A stretch of DNA of 64,000 nt from Shewanella gelidimarina (GCF_023283945.1 NZ_JAKIKW010000011.1:81867-145866), one strand, 5' to 3'. Shown: positions 1 to 9,200, numbered from the stretch's first letter. Numbers and translations: made by a program. Notes: generated by a model from the sequence alone, not told the origin.

Positions 1-617
1 TTTATCGTACCTAACAGCTTTTAATAAGATAAAAGGCCAAATGGGTTATTCCCAGTCCATTCGACAAGGTCTGCTTCAGCGGTGAGTTAATTACGCCGCA
101 TTTAGTTAAAACCCTCTCATTGAAGATAAGGGTTGGCATGTGATTAAGGTGCTTTACCGTACCTAACAGCTTTTAATAAGATAAAAGGCCAAATGGGTTA
201 TTCCCAGCCCATTCGACAAGGTTTGCTTCAGCGCTGAGTTAACTACACCACATTTAGTTAAAACACTCTTTATGAAAAGATGGGGTTGGCATGTGATTAA
301 GGTGCTTTATCGTACCTAACAGCTTTTAATAAGATAAAAGGCCAAATGGGTTATTCCCAGCCCATTCGACAAGGTTTGCTTCAGCGGTGAGTTAATTACA
401 CCGCATTTAGTTAAAACACTCTTTATGAAAAGATGGGGTTGGCATGTGATTAAGGTGCTTTATCGTACCTAACAGCTTTTAATAAGATAAAAGGCCAAAT
501 GGGTTATTCCCAGTCCATTCGACAAGGTCTGCTTCAGCGGTGAGTTAATTACGCCGCATTTAGTTAAAACCCTCTCATTGAAGATAAGGGTTGGCATGTG
601 ATTAAGGTGCTTTACCG
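1..617. repeat. Tandem ~153 bp repeat, four copies
   Basis: Four head-to-tail units begin at about 1, 153, 306 and 459, with a 7-base stub at 611-617, so the period is 152-153 bp. Units 1 and 4 resemble each other (CTCTCATTGAAGATAAGGG version), and units 2 and 3 share another version (CTCTTTATGAAAAGATGGGG). Each unit holds a short inverted element (AAATGGG, then CCCATT in units 2 and 3, weakened to TCCATT in units 1 and 4). There are no variable spacers, so this is not a CRISPR array. The first unit starts at the window edge, so the array may extend further left. No coding role can be supported. Confidence 0.9.
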
Positions 618-830
618 GACTTAGCAAACTTAGCGCCTCAACCTGAAAGTTTGCCAAGTATCACTTGTAGGCCATTACCTCCTAAAAAACCTGAAACTGC
701 AATATTCACATCTCAATCTGCTGCGTCAAACTCATAGACCCACACTTAAATCCCCTTACGCTCTTTTCACATGGGCCTGCTCAAAGGGCAGCCCCTAAAA
801 TTACCTACCACTAATTATATAGATTGTTAT

Positions 831-844
831 TTGATCGATGTCAC
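831..844 (+). promoter_or_regulatory. FNR/EtrA-like box 1
   Basis: TTGATCGATGTCAC matches the FNR consensus TTGAT-N4-ATCAA in the left half and partly in the right half. It lies about 250 bp before the start of the molybdoenzyme operon. The right half (GTCAC) also resembles a CRP half site, so CRP control is an alternative. Confidence 0.5.
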
Positions 845-859
845 ATAGACCAAAAGTAT

Positions 860-873
860 TTGATCCATGTCAA
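860..873 (+). promoter_or_regulatory. FNR/EtrA-like box 2
   Basis: TTGATCCATGTCAA matches TTGAT-N4-ATCAA at nine of ten defined positions. Its centre is 29 bp from that of the first box, nearly three helical turns, so two dimers could bind the same DNA face. It predicts induction of the downstream operon in low oxygen. Confidence 0.6.
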
Positions 874-1093
874 CCAAGGTTTAAGTTCCTGCTGATCTGC
901 CATAAAAGCCATAGAACTAATTAAGTAGGTGTATTAGGTTAAATAAACACCACGTAACATTTTATTAACAGACCAGTGAAAGTCGACGTTAAACACTTTC
1001 TTGTAGTAGATGATTAATTGTCATCACTTATTTGGCCGTAGTTGCTAATAAATACAAAACCATATGAATAATATGACTATTTTGGAGTGTGAC

Positions 1094-1744
1094 ATGACAA
1101 GAGTTAGCCAACTACCTACGTTGTCTGCAATCCTATTTCTCAGCATTTTATGCAGTGTAAATGTGAGCGCAAACAGTCAAGAACTTATCGATAAAGGCAA
1201 GACGCTATATAACCAGAACTGTGTCTTTTGCCATCAGGCAGACGCTATAGGTAAGGCTGGATTCGCGCCTTCACTCTCTAACCCTGAGCTGTTGGCAATC
1301 GCATCTGATAAATACCTGATGGCCACGATTAGGGATGGCCGTGTCGGTACCTCTATGGTTCCCTATGCTCATCTTGGCAAAGAAAAAATTGTCGCGATTG
1401 TGGCCTACCTCAGAAGCCATGAGACCCTGACTCACCGCTCTACCGAAGTTGATAAACAACGCTCGGCCCAAGGTGATGCCCGTAAGGGGGCGCTGTGGTA
1501 TAGAGATATCTGCTCTACCTGCCATGGCCCTGAAGGCGACGGTTATTTAGCAGGTTCATCGGGTACCGCCATTGGTAAGGCAGGCTTCCTCAACAAAGCC
1601 AGTGACGGCTTTATTCGAGAGACGATCAAGTATGGTCGATCCAATACCCGCATGTTGCCATTCTATGGTTCGACCGGACTGGCTAATCTCGATGAACAAG
1701 AGATTGAAGACATTATCACCTATCTGCGCACACTAAATAAGTAA
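1094..1744 (+). CDS. Periplasmic diheme cytochrome c
   Basis: A 216-residue c-type cytochrome with a Sec signal peptide (about residues 1-26) and two cytochrome c domains. The heme motifs are CVFCH at 43-47 and CSTCH at 140-144. Likely axial methionines lie in TSMVP (near 88) and TRMLP in the second domain. I chose the ATG at 1094, which has GGAGTG a few bases upstream, over an in-frame ATG at 1064 that has no such site and would put a polar extension before the signal peptide. It is the first gene of the operon, 10 bases before the molybdoenzyme. It probably hands electrons to that enzyme, in the position that NapB fills in ordinary Nap systems, but its fold is the class I cytochrome type and not NapB-like. 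Confidence 0.85.
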   Translation: MTRVSQLPTLSAILFLSILCSVNVSANSQELIDKGKTLYNQNCVFCHQADAIGKAGFAPSLSNPELLAIASDKYLMATIRDGRVGTSMVPYAHLGKEKIVAIVAYLRSHETLTHRSTEVDKQRSAQGDARKGALWYRDICSTCHGPEGDGYLAGSSGTAIGKAGFLNKASDGFIRETIKYGRSNTRMLPFYGSTGLANLDEQEIEDIITYLRTLNK

Positions 1745-1754
1745 GGGATTTGAG

Positions 1755-4463
1755 ATGAAAAGAAGTAAGGAAAATAACCTATCACGTCGCAACTTCCTCA
1801 AAGGTAGTGGGTTTATTGCTACAACTGCAGCAGGTGGTGGATTGTTTGTCGCCAGTAACCCTGAACTAGAGGCCGCGCCAGCAACAGCTTCACCTAAAAA
1901 GAGAACAACAGCCCTAGCACAATGTCCATACTGCGGCGTGGGGTGTGGCACCATTATTCAGGTTGAAGATGGCAAAATTGTCTCGATGCGTCCCGATAAA
2001 GACCACCCAACTAACTACGGCTTACAGTGCATCAAAGGGTTAACGGCAGCAGAGCCAATGTATGTTGACCGCATGGAGGGAGAGCCCTACGTACGCAAAG
2101 ACGTCTGGGCTGAGTGGCAAAAACCTAATCACGGTGATATGGAGTATATCAGCCAAACTAAAGGCTCTTTCGACGAAGAGCACTTTGTCCGAGCTCCCTA
2201 CCATGATGTCTCTGATATGGTGGCGCGTAAAGTCGCCCACTTTGCTAAGAAGTACTCAGGTAACTCAATCTCTCTTTATGGTTCTGGCCAGCTCACCATG
2301 GAGGGACAATATCTAGAGAACCTGTTTATGAAGGGCGTATTAGGCTCAAATACCATCGAAGCTAACGCACGTATGTGTATGACCTCTGCGGTTACTGGCT
2401 ACTTTGCCACGTTAGGATCGGATACACCGCCATTGGCTTATGATGATATCGAGATAGCCGATATGGTGATGCATTTTGGTCATAATGCCCGAGAGTCACA
2501 CCCGATCATCTTCTGGCGAATCGCCGACCATAAGAAGAAAAATGATATCCCAACCGTTGTGGTTGACCCTCGTAATACTGGCACCAGTAAAGGTTATGAG
2601 GACATCAACAGTAACAATCATGTGCATGTCCCTATTCTTAATGGCGATATCAGCTTCCTCAATGCGATTGCCCATGTGCTACTTAACGAGCATAACGATG
2701 TGATCGATTGGGACTTTCTCAAGGCGCATGTCAGTGGCTGGGAGGAATACATTGAAGGGGTGCAAAATGATTATAGCCCCGAACAGGTACAAGACAGAAT
2801 GGGCGGCATTAACCACGATGTCTCACCGGATAAAATTCGCTTAGTCGCGCAGATGTTTGCCGATGCCACCCGCAAGCGTCTTGCCCGTGGTAAAGGTAAG
2901 CAAGACGGTAAGGGAACAGGTGGCGTGATCATCATGTGGGGAATTGGCTATAACCAACATATCCATGGTCAGCATAATGTCATCTCGATCATCAACCTAC
3001 TCACCTTAACGGGTAATTTGGCTAAACCCGGTTGCGGCCCATTCTCAATGACAGGTCAACCTAATGCCATGGGTGAGCGCTTCACGGGAGGGTTGACCGG
3101 TCGCCTGCCATTTAACGAAGGGTTAAATAATCTTGAGCATCGCAAGCATATGGCGAAGATGTGGCGTGTACCAGAGAAAAATCTCGACACTGCGGCCAAC
3201 TCACCCAACCCAGGTTATGCCGTTGGTATGATGGAGCGAGCCCTTAAAGATGATCTTAAAGCGATGTTCTTGGTTTATGCCACCCATATTGATCTCCCCG
3301 ACCAATTTAATCTGGTGCGTCCCGCATTGCTGAAAACCTTCAACGTGGTGCAGGAGATCTACCGTCATGCGCCCAATAATCTCTATGCCGACGTGATCTT
3401 TCCCGCTTGTACTTGGGGTGAGGTTAACGGGGTCTACATTAGCTCAGAGCGTCGAATCAATATCACTGAAAAAGCGGCACAAGGCCCAACAGGTTGCCGT
3501 CCAGATATGGATATGGTGATAGATAAGGGTAAAGAAATCGCTAATCTACTGGGTATGGATGGTGATGCTATCTTCCCCTATAAGCGAGGAGAAGATGGTG
3601 AATATGACGCCGAAGAGGTGTTCAGAGATGTCTGCCGTGCATCGGTTGGCACTGATGCCGATCTCTCTGGGATCTTAGAGCGTGAAAAACTCGACGGCAT
3701 TAGCCCCTATGAGCAGCTTAAAACCCTCCGTGGGATCCAGTGGCCTGCACCGAACTATGACTCGGCCAAGAATGGCGGCACTAAGCGCCGTTATATGATG
3801 CAAGAAGGCCAGTGGGAAAACCGACCTTATGGCTATTTCCGTACTAAGGATGGCAAGGTCAACATGAAGCTGTGTAAGCAGGACTACAGCCAACGAAAAG
3901 AGATCACCAAAAAGTTAATGGAGTTTGGGGTTAAAAAAGATCACTACACCATCGATAACCAAGACTTGATCATCAAAGCGCGTGATATGGGGTTAACGCC
4001 CGATCTTCCTGATGAGGAGTTCAGAGGCATTTCTTGGAAGGAGGTCCCCAACGACAAATACCCCTACTGGATGGGCTTAGGGGTTGTTTATGAACATTTT
4101 CATACCGCCAAATCTAATCGTAGCCCCACCACTCGTCGCTTAGTGCCAGAGATGTATGTGGAGATGCATAGCGAGGATGCTAACGATCTCGGCATAAAGG
4201 ATGGCGAGTGGGTTCGTGTGGTCACAAGACGTGGTTCACTCGAGGCTCGCGCTCAAGTGGGTGGCACTGACAGTATCGTCAAACCCGCACGTAACAATGT
4301 GCCTAGAGGCTATATGTTTGGCCCTTGGAACCTCTCTGTTGCTGATAGCGCCGATCCAAAGAAGAACAAGTGGCTAGCCAACGGTATCACCAACCGTTGC
4401 TGGGATCCGGTATCGGGACAGGTCGACTTTAAGAAGTTGGCCGCCAGGATAGAGAAGATCTAA
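1755..4463 (+). CDS. NapA/NasA-like periplasmic molybdopterin oxidoreductase
   Basis: A 902-residue catalytic subunit of the DMSO reductase superfamily. The N-terminus is a twin-arginine signal (SRRNFLKG, residues 10-17), so the folded enzyme should be exported. A [4Fe-4S] site is formed by C57, C60, C64 and C92. NARMCMTSAV (204-213) supplies C208 as the probable molybdenum ligand, as in nitrate reductases. TGQPNAMGERFTGGLTGRLP, then the EHRKHMAKMW stretch, resemble assimilatory NasA more than standard NapA. Residues about 108-145 look like an insertion, and the protein is longer than usual NapA (about 830). Unlike NasA it is Tat-exported. The likely reaction is two-electron reduction of an oxyanion such as nitrate, but the substrate is not determined by the sequence. 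No NapD-type chaperone is encoded nearby. Confidence 0.85.
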   Translation: MKRSKENNLSRRNFLKGSGFIATTAAGGGLFVASNPELEAAPATASPKKRTTALAQCPYCGVGCGTIIQVEDGKIVSMRPDKDHPTNYGLQCIKGLTAAEPMYVDRMEGEPYVRKDVWAEWQKPNHGDMEYISQTKGSFDEEHFVRAPYHDVSDMVARKVAHFAKKYSGNSISLYGSGQLTMEGQYLENLFMKGVLGSNTIEANARMCMTSAVTGYFATLGSDTPPLAYDDIEIADMVMHFGHNARESHPIIFWRIADHKKKNDIPTVVVDPRNTGTSKGYEDINSNNHVHVPILNGDISFLNAIAHVLLNEHNDVIDWDFLKAHVSGWEEYIEGVQNDYSPEQVQDRMGGINHDVSPDKIRLVAQMFADATRKRLARGKGKQDGKGTGGVIIMWGIGYNQHIHGQHNVISIINLLTLTGNLAKPGCGPFSMTGQPNAMGERFTGGLTGRLPFNEGLNNLEHRKHMAKMWRVPEKNLDTAANSPNPGYAVGMMERALKDDLKAMFLVYATHIDLPDQFNLVRPALLKTFNVVQEIYRHAPNNLYADVIFPACTWGEVNGVYISSERRINITEKAAQGPTGCRPDMDMVIDKGKEIANLLGMDGDAIFPYKRGEDGEYDAEEVFRDVCRASVGTDADLSGILEREKLDGISPYEQLKTLRGIQWPAPNYDSAKNGGTKRRYMMQEGQWENRPYGYFRTKDGKVNMKLCKQDYSQRKEITKKLMEFGVKKDHYTIDNQDLIIKARDMGLTPDLPDEEFRGISWKEVPNDKYPYWMGLGVVYEHFHTAKSNRSPTTRRLVPEMYVEMHSEDANDLGIKDGEWVRVVTRRGSLEARAQVGGTDSIVKPARNNVPRGYMFGPWNLSVADSADPKKNKWLANGITNRCWDPVSGQVDFKKLAARIEKI

Positions 4464-4482
4464 CCGGTTTCACTTTATGAGT

Positions 4483-4510
4483 TAGCACTTAAACAGCAAG
4501 CAAAGTGCTA
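4483..4510 (+). other. Intercistronic hairpin
   Basis: TAGCACTT (4483-4490) and AAGTGCTA (4503-4510) form a perfect 8-bp stem with a 12-base loop just after the catalytic subunit gene. No T-run follows, so it is better seen as an mRNA-stabilising or processing hairpin than a terminator. Confidence 0.5.
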
Positions 4511-4566
4511 GCTCGCTATTTTCAAATTTATTAACTCGAATTCAAGATCAATAGCGGGGTGGCAAT

Positions 4567-5172
4567 TTGAATAGGCGTCATTTTATTAAGCAACTGAGTG
4601 TAGTGACAGCGGTTGGGCTCACGTTGAAAACCTCACTGGCTAACGCGGCCTTTAAGGTGAAACAGTTCACTCAACGTTACGTTCGTCCGCCTGGCTCATT
4701 GACTGAAGATGACTTTATCAGTCAGTGCATACGCTGTAATCAGTGTGCTGAGATCTGCCCCAATAACTGTATTAAGTTTTTCGGCACCGAAAATGGTATA
4801 GCCTCCCACGGCACCCCCTATATCAGCCCCAGAGAGAAAGCCTGCATCTTGTGCATGAAGTGTGGTGATGTCTGCCCAAGCGGAGCCATTCAACCCATTA
4901 AACGCGAACTAACCCCAATAATCGAACAGGTTAACATGGGCATTGCCCGTGTCGATAAACAACTGTGCCTCTCTTGGCAGGGAAAATCTTGCGGCGTCTG
5001 TTACCGTGCCTGCCCGCTGCAAGATAAAGCCATTATCGTGGGCTTTATGGAACAACCAGAGATCCTCGACGCTTGTGTAGGTTGCGGACTGTGTGAAAGC
5101 AGCTGCATTCAGATCCCACAAGCGGTGAAGATCATCCCCAGTCACACCATAGATCAACTGAGGAACTCATGA
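4567..5172 (+). CDS. NapG-like Tat-exported ferredoxin
   Basis: A 201-residue iron-sulfur protein of the NapG/MauM type. It starts with TTG: the codons directly after it encode NRRHFIKQ, a twin-arginine signal, and GGGGTGG lies just upstream, so no later start would keep the export signal. Four cysteine clusters suggest four [4Fe-4S] centres: C54/57/60/64, C93/96/99/103, C134/142/145/149 and C170/173/176/180. In Nap systems NapG works with the membrane protein NapH to pass quinol electrons into the periplasm. Its stop overlaps the start of the NapH-like gene by four bases (ATGA), which fits a coupled pair. Confidence 0.82.
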   Translation: MNRRHFIKQLSVVTAVGLTLKTSLANAAFKVKQFTQRYVRPPGSLTEDDFISQCIRCNQCAEICPNNCIKFFGTENGIASHGTPYISPREKACILCMKCGDVCPSGAIQPIKRELTPIIEQVNMGIARVDKQLCLSWQGKSCGVCYRACPLQDKAIIVGFMEQPEILDACVGCGLCESSCIQIPQAVKIIPSHTIDQLRNS

Positions 5173-6230
5173 TGGAAAAGGAGTTTGCCCCAGCAGGTCT
5201 CTCGAAACAGAAACCAATAACAGCCAGTAAACCATTCGCTCTGTACCGACACCTCAATAAGTTGCGTTGGCTGTCACTGGCGGTGGTTTTCTTGATGCTG
5301 ATTTTGATCCCGCTGCTGAGTATTTATCAGCACTATGTCGCAGCGCAGGGATATAACCATCTATCGCCATCGCAAACCTTGCTTTATGACACCATGGAAT
5401 TTATCAGTGCCCCCTTTGTCGATGCGCCTGAACATGATCTCGACGCCATCAAGGGAACGACCTGGTCAGGACAGCTATTTGGCGTCAAACTCAGCGATCC
5501 TTTGGCCATTGTTGGCCAGAGTGCCGCCAGCCTCAAGCTCTATTGGCCCCTGATACTCACTGCCGTTATTCCGCTTTTGGCCACCCTGATATTTGGACGT
5601 TTTTTCTGTGGTTGGATCTGCCCAGCGACCTTTATCTATGAGCTCAACTCCAATCTATCGGTTTACCTCAGTCGTTTTGGTATCAAAAACAACCGACGCT
5701 TTCACAAGAATATCAAATACCTAGTGCTAGCACTGGGCATTGGGATATCGGCCTACACAGGCACACTCGCTTTTGCCAGCATCTACCCACCCGCGGTATT
5801 GGGGAGAGAGCTTTACTTCTCCATTGCGCTATCAGGCTTTGGCGGCGGAACGCTGTTTTTTATCCTCACCTTAGGGTTTGACACCTTTGTCAGCCGCCGC
5901 GGGATCTGTCGTTATTTCTGCCCCGGTGGCGCGCTCTACTCATTACTTGGACGCTATAGAGTCGTCAGAGTAAAACGCTTAGTTGAGCCCTGCAATGACT
6001 GTAATAAATGCAATGCGGTGTGTGAGTTTGACCTAGATCCAATGCGCGACAACTTTGGAGCAGAATGTAATAACTGCACCGCTTGTATCTCAGTTTGCCC
6101 TAAAAGTGCCATGAGTCTGACGCTATCAATTTCAGACCAGCCCAACCAAGGGCCGGGCCATCAAAGTCGGCAGTATCGTCAACAAAATAGCGACCATAAC
6201 GAAACGATTCAAGTTAAAAACATAAGCTAG
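5169..6230 (+). CDS. NapH-like membrane iron-sulfur protein
   Basis: A 353-residue polytopic inner-membrane protein of the NapH/CcoG group. After a cytoplasmic leader come several membrane segments and the CGWICP and CRYFCP motifs typical of this family. The C-terminal part holds two [4Fe-4S] motifs, CNDCNKCNAVC and CNNCTACISVCP. It is probably the quinol-side partner of the preceding NapG-like protein. A second ATG directly follows the first (5172), so the start could be one codon later. The polar C-terminal tail is longer than needed for the cluster domain. Confidence 0.82.
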   Translation: MMEKEFAPAGLSKQKPITASKPFALYRHLNKLRWLSLAVVFLMLILIPLLSIYQHYVAAQGYNHLSPSQTLLYDTMEFISAPFVDAPEHDLDAIKGTTWSGQLFGVKLSDPLAIVGQSAASLKLYWPLILTAVIPLLATLIFGRFFCGWICPATFIYELNSNLSVYLSRFGIKNNRRFHKNIKYLVLALGIGISAYTGTLAFASIYPPAVLGRELYFSIALSGFGGGTLFFILTLGFDTFVSRRGICRYFCPGGALYSLLGRYRVVRVKRLVEPCNDCNKCNAVCEFDLDPMRDNFGAECNNCTACISVCPKSAMSLTLSISDQPNQGPGHQSRQYRQQNSDHNETIQVKNIS

Positions 6231-6231
6231 C

Positions 6232-6253
6232 GACTTGCCATAAATGGCGAGTC
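6232..6253 (+). other. Intercistronic hairpin
   Basis: GACTTGCCAT (6232-6241) and ATGGCGAGTC (6244-6253) pair over about nine to ten positions with one G-T wobble. The hairpin lies in the 112-base gap between the NapH-like and YtkA-like genes and lacks a T-run, so an mRNA processing or stability role is more likely than termination. Confidence 0.45.
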
Positions 6254-6342
6254 TAATCAGTGATGTTAATGGCTGATAGTAATGAGCGATGTTAATGAAT
6301 GGCTCATGTCGGTAAGTCATCAATTTAAATGGGCTGTAAATA

Positions 6343-6951
6343 ATGAACAAAATGACCATAACAACACCAATACTTTCAGCATTGCTATTGTGCACCGTGA
6401 CACTTTTTAGCTCGTTAACCTATGCTCACCATGTGCTTGGTCGCCCCTCATATAGTCTCAACGAAGACTCTAACACTCCGCCCAGCATGGCGATCGAGAC
6501 ACAGATCGGCGAATATTTTGTCACTTATATGGTGTTTCCCGCCTTCCCTAAACCGAATGAACCAGGCCGAGTGAATATATACGCAACACGCATAGATAAT
6601 GGTGCAATGCTCGACCAAGCGATCACATTTACCGTGCGTGATGACACCTTTTGGGGTGAGAGTATCGGCGGCGCGACTGAACCAGAGGTGATTGGTCAGC
6701 AGCATATTGATGATGGTGTTTATCGCCAAGGTTTTCTCTTTAAAAGTCGAGGCAGTTATATCATTCGCGCCTATTTTGAAAAAAATGGCGAGCCCTACGA
6801 ACTCGACTTTCCTCTGCAAGTCGGCGCTGCAAGCCCAGTAGGGCCTATTGGTGCTGCCGTGGGCTTTATCTTCTTCCTGCTACTGATGATCAATATCGTG
6901 CAACGAAAGCGTATTGCTCGCACTAAAATTCAACAGGGGCACACAGCATGA
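6343..6951 (+). CDS. YtkA/FixH-like periplasmic domain protein
   Basis: A 202-residue protein with a signal peptide (cleavage probably after LTYA, residue 28) that begins the mature part with a His-His pair. It has a beta-rich middle that resembles the YtkA-like/FixH domain and a C-terminal membrane anchor (about 167-188) with a basic tail. FixH and related proteins are linked to assembly of metal-containing respiratory proteins. Here it sits between two NapH-like genes and overlaps the next one by four bases, so a role in maturing this respiratory complex is likely. The family call rests on overall pattern and is less certain than those for its neighbours. Confidence 0.6.
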   Translation: MNKMTITTPILSALLLCTVTLFSSLTYAHHVLGRPSYSLNEDSNTPPSMAIETQIGEYFVTYMVFPAFPKPNEPGRVNIYATRIDNGAMLDQAITFTVRDDTFWGESIGGATEPEVIGQQHIDDGVYRQGFLFKSRGSYIIRAYFEKNGEPYELDFPLQVGAASPVGPIGAAVGFIFFLLLMINIVQRKRIARTKIQQGHTA

Positions 6952-8489
6952 TAATGACCCACCCCGGACTTCCTCTCTATTGGGCTTATGCTATCGGCAT
7001 GATGATGCTATTGCTAGGGGGGCTCACCATGGCTCTCAAACCCGCTAAGCACAGCACGAGCCGCACTATCTCGTTGGCCAAACTGCCCCTCTTGGGTGGC
7101 CTGTTTCGCTTCCTTGTAAAATACACTTGGCCACTATTGCTACTCAAAGTTGTATTTTCTGCGTTATTTATCACAGTGATCACTGCGGGCTTATGGGGCA
7201 CCCCCATTGTTGAACGTAATTTGGCCACCACTCTCACTTGGAACCTGTGGTGGACAGGGATTATTATCGCTATCGTGTTTAGCGGCTCGGCTTGGTGCGC
7301 AGTGTGTCCTTGGGACAATATCGCCAGCTGGTTGGTTAATCACAGCATCTGGCGCCGCTCAAATTCAAACAGTCGACTGCAACTTAAACTGCCCAATAGT
7401 TTACGCAGCCTATGGCCCGCTAGCCTGCTATTTATTGGCTTTACCTGGTTAGAACTGGGTATCGGGATTGTGGCCAGCCCTTACGCCACTGCGATGCTGG
7501 CTCTGTTGATGCTGATTCTAGCCACAACCACATTGGCATTGTTTGAGGATAAGGCTTTCTGCCGCTACATCTGCCCAGTAGGAAGAACCGTTGGCGCATA
7601 CTCACAACTCTCCCCCATTGCCCTGAGACCTATCGACAGTGAAATCTGCCGTAAGTGTAAAACCTTGGAATGTTTCCATGGCAGTGACAACATCGCCCCC
7701 TGCCCAACTAAGATAGTGATGGGAAGATTGCAGGAAAACACCTACTGCACCTCCTGCGGTAACTGCACTCAAAGCTGCCCCTCAAGTAATGTCAGTTGGC
7801 AGCTAAGATCCCCAAGCAGTGAAGCCATAAAAGAGGCTAAACCTCATCTAGATGAAGCCTTTTTCCTACTGATTTTATTATCTCTGACCCTGTTTCATGG
7901 CTTAACCATGCTCGACTACTGGGAGGGCTATTTAAGCACAATGGCGCAGATGATTAATGACAGTGGTCAGCTTATTATCAGCTTCTCTATCGGCTTGGCG
8001 GTCACCTTAATGCTGCCTATTTTTATCTATTGTCTCGCCCTTGGTTTAACCCAAGGCTTACTGAAAAAACACCTTAAAGAGTTAGTGACAACACCCAGCT
8101 TTAGCAAGCTATTTTCTGGCTTTTCTTTTGTCTCATTGCCACTGGCATTTAGCTATCACATTGCTCACAACCTCACCCACTTTGTCCGTGAGAGCAGCGA
8201 CTGGATATCACTGCTCGCCAATCCGCTAGGCACCGGGGCAGAACCGTTGAGCATGATGGAAAAGCATATGCGTCATATGGAGATGATGGTTTCTGAAAAT
8301 ACCCTATTTGTTATGCAGGGCGCTGTGATTGCAATGGGGTTTATTATCGCGATGCTGGTGATCCGCCATAGAGGGCAACGCTTATTTGCCGCTCAAGGCA
8401 TCGCATTACTGCCGATGATCTTATTCGCCGCATTGGTCACTGGGTTTAATCTGTGGATGCTAGTGCAACCGATGACGATGAGAATGTAA
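6948..8489 (+). CDS. Second NapH/CcoG-like membrane iron-sulfur protein, extended
   Basis: A 513-residue polytopic membrane protein. The first half has membrane segments and the family motifs CAVCPW and CRYICPVGRT. Cysteine clusters follow at CRKCKTLECF...CP and CTSCGNCTQSCP. The second half adds at least four further membrane segments and a His-rich loop (EKHMRHMEMM), unlike ordinary NapH (about 290 residues). The extra histidines between helices could bind heme or metal, which would make it a second quinol-reactive unit; this is inference. It overlaps the YtkA-like gene by four bases and is followed after 3 bases by the NapF-like gene. Confidence 0.75.
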   Translation: MIMTHPGLPLYWAYAIGMMMLLLGGLTMALKPAKHSTSRTISLAKLPLLGGLFRFLVKYTWPLLLLKVVFSALFITVITAGLWGTPIVERNLATTLTWNLWWTGIIIAIVFSGSAWCAVCPWDNIASWLVNHSIWRRSNSNSRLQLKLPNSLRSLWPASLLFIGFTWLELGIGIVASPYATAMLALLMLILATTTLALFEDKAFCRYICPVGRTVGAYSQLSPIALRPIDSEICRKCKTLECFHGSDNIAPCPTKIVMGRLQENTYCTSCGNCTQSCPSSNVSWQLRSPSSEAIKEAKPHLDEAFFLLILLSLTLFHGLTMLDYWEGYLSTMAQMINDSGQLIISFSIGLAVTLMLPIFIYCLALGLTQGLLKKHLKELVTTPSFSKLFSGFSFVSLPLAFSYHIAHNLTHFVRESSDWISLLANPLGTGAEPLSMMEKHMRHMEMMVSENTLFVMQGAVIAMGFIIAMLVIRHRGQRLFAAQGIALLPMILFAALVTGFNLWMLVQPMTMRM

Positions 8490-8492
8490 CTT

Positions 8493-9200
8493 ATGAGTGA
8501 GCAGAGCAAACAGCCGTTAATGGATCGTCGCCGCTTTTTTAAATCTAGCTTTAGCAAGATAGCTGATATCGGTTCTGCCCATGCCCAGAAAAAAGCAGAG
8601 CAAAATGCCAAGGGATGGATCCGCCCACCTTTCGCCATCAATGAACTCGACTTCCTGCTCAACTGTAGCCGCTGTGGCGAGTGTATTGATGCTTGCCCGC
8701 AGCAGGTTATTTTTAAGCTGCCACTTCATAGCGGCGCAACCGCGATGTCGACTCCTGCGATGGATATTCCCAATAAGGCCTGCGAGCTCTGTAGTGGCTG
8801 GCCTTGTGTGACCGCCTGTAAAGATAAGGCTCTGGCATTTCCAGCGGCCTCACAGCAGAGTCAACAGCAGCAGGAACAAGGGCTACAGCAACAAACGCAA
8901 GTCGACGCCGAGACACTTATCGACCGATATCCAACAGCAAACGAATGTCCGCCGATGGCATCGGCAATAATTAACACCAGCCAATGTATGCCCTACTCTG
9001 GGCCAGAATGTGGCGCATGTCACGGCAGCTGCCCCATAGAAGAAACCTTAACCTGGCACAATGAGCAACCCAGCATCAACGTGGATACCTGCATAGGTTG
9101 CGGTCAATGTGTTCAAGCCTGTATCACCGAGCCTAAAGCGATTGAGATTAGCTATTTTGCCCCTTTAGATGAGCAAACAACTCATGAAGATAACCAATGA
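8493..9200 (+). CDS. NapF-like ferredoxin
   Basis: A 235-residue iron-sulfur protein. The N-terminal RRRFFK, then GWIRPPFAINELDFLLNCSR, closely follow the layout of NapF, which is cytoplasmic in E. coli and helps mature NapA. Clusters are CSRCGECIDACP, CELCSGWPCVTAC, CMPYSGPECGACHGSCP and CIGCGQCVQAC. A Gln-rich linker (SQQSQQQQEQGLQQQTQ) interrupts the middle and is unusual. The CGACH inside the third cluster should not be read as a heme site, because it lies in a NapF cysteine pattern. The gene overlaps the cytochrome gene that follows by four bases. Confidence 0.78.
   Translation: MSEQSKQPLMDRRRFFKSSFSKIADIGSAHAQKKAEQNAKGWIRPPFAINELDFLLNCSRCGECIDACPQQVIFKLPLHSGATAMSTPAMDIPNKACELCSGWPCVTACKDKALAFPAASQQSQQQQEQGLQQQTQVDAETLIDRYPTANECPPMASAIINTSQCMPYSGPECGACHGSCPIEETLTWHNEQPSINVDTCIGCGQCVQACITEPKAIEISYFAPLDEQTTHEDNQ

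Larger units (their letters stand above)
618..1093. other. Leader region of the molybdoenzyme operon
   Basis: No gene is visible in these 476 bases. They separate the repeat array from the molybdoenzyme operon and contain the two FNR/EtrA-like boxes listed separately. The last part has the ribosome binding site GGAGTG just ahead of the ATG at 1094. Confidence 0.6.

Noticed and set aside
1..617. CRISPR array
   Set aside because: The ~153 bp units abut with no variable spacers and no cas genes lie nearby.
469..657. 62-residue minus-strand ORF in the left repeat
   Set aside because: It lies within the tandem repeat, lacks a ribosome binding site and matches no protein; similar partial frames arise in every unit.
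8997..9050. Heme site CGACH in the NapF-like protein
   Set aside because: The motif is within an iron-sulfur Cys pattern of a protein whose family is cytoplasmic; c-type heme is attached in the periplasm.
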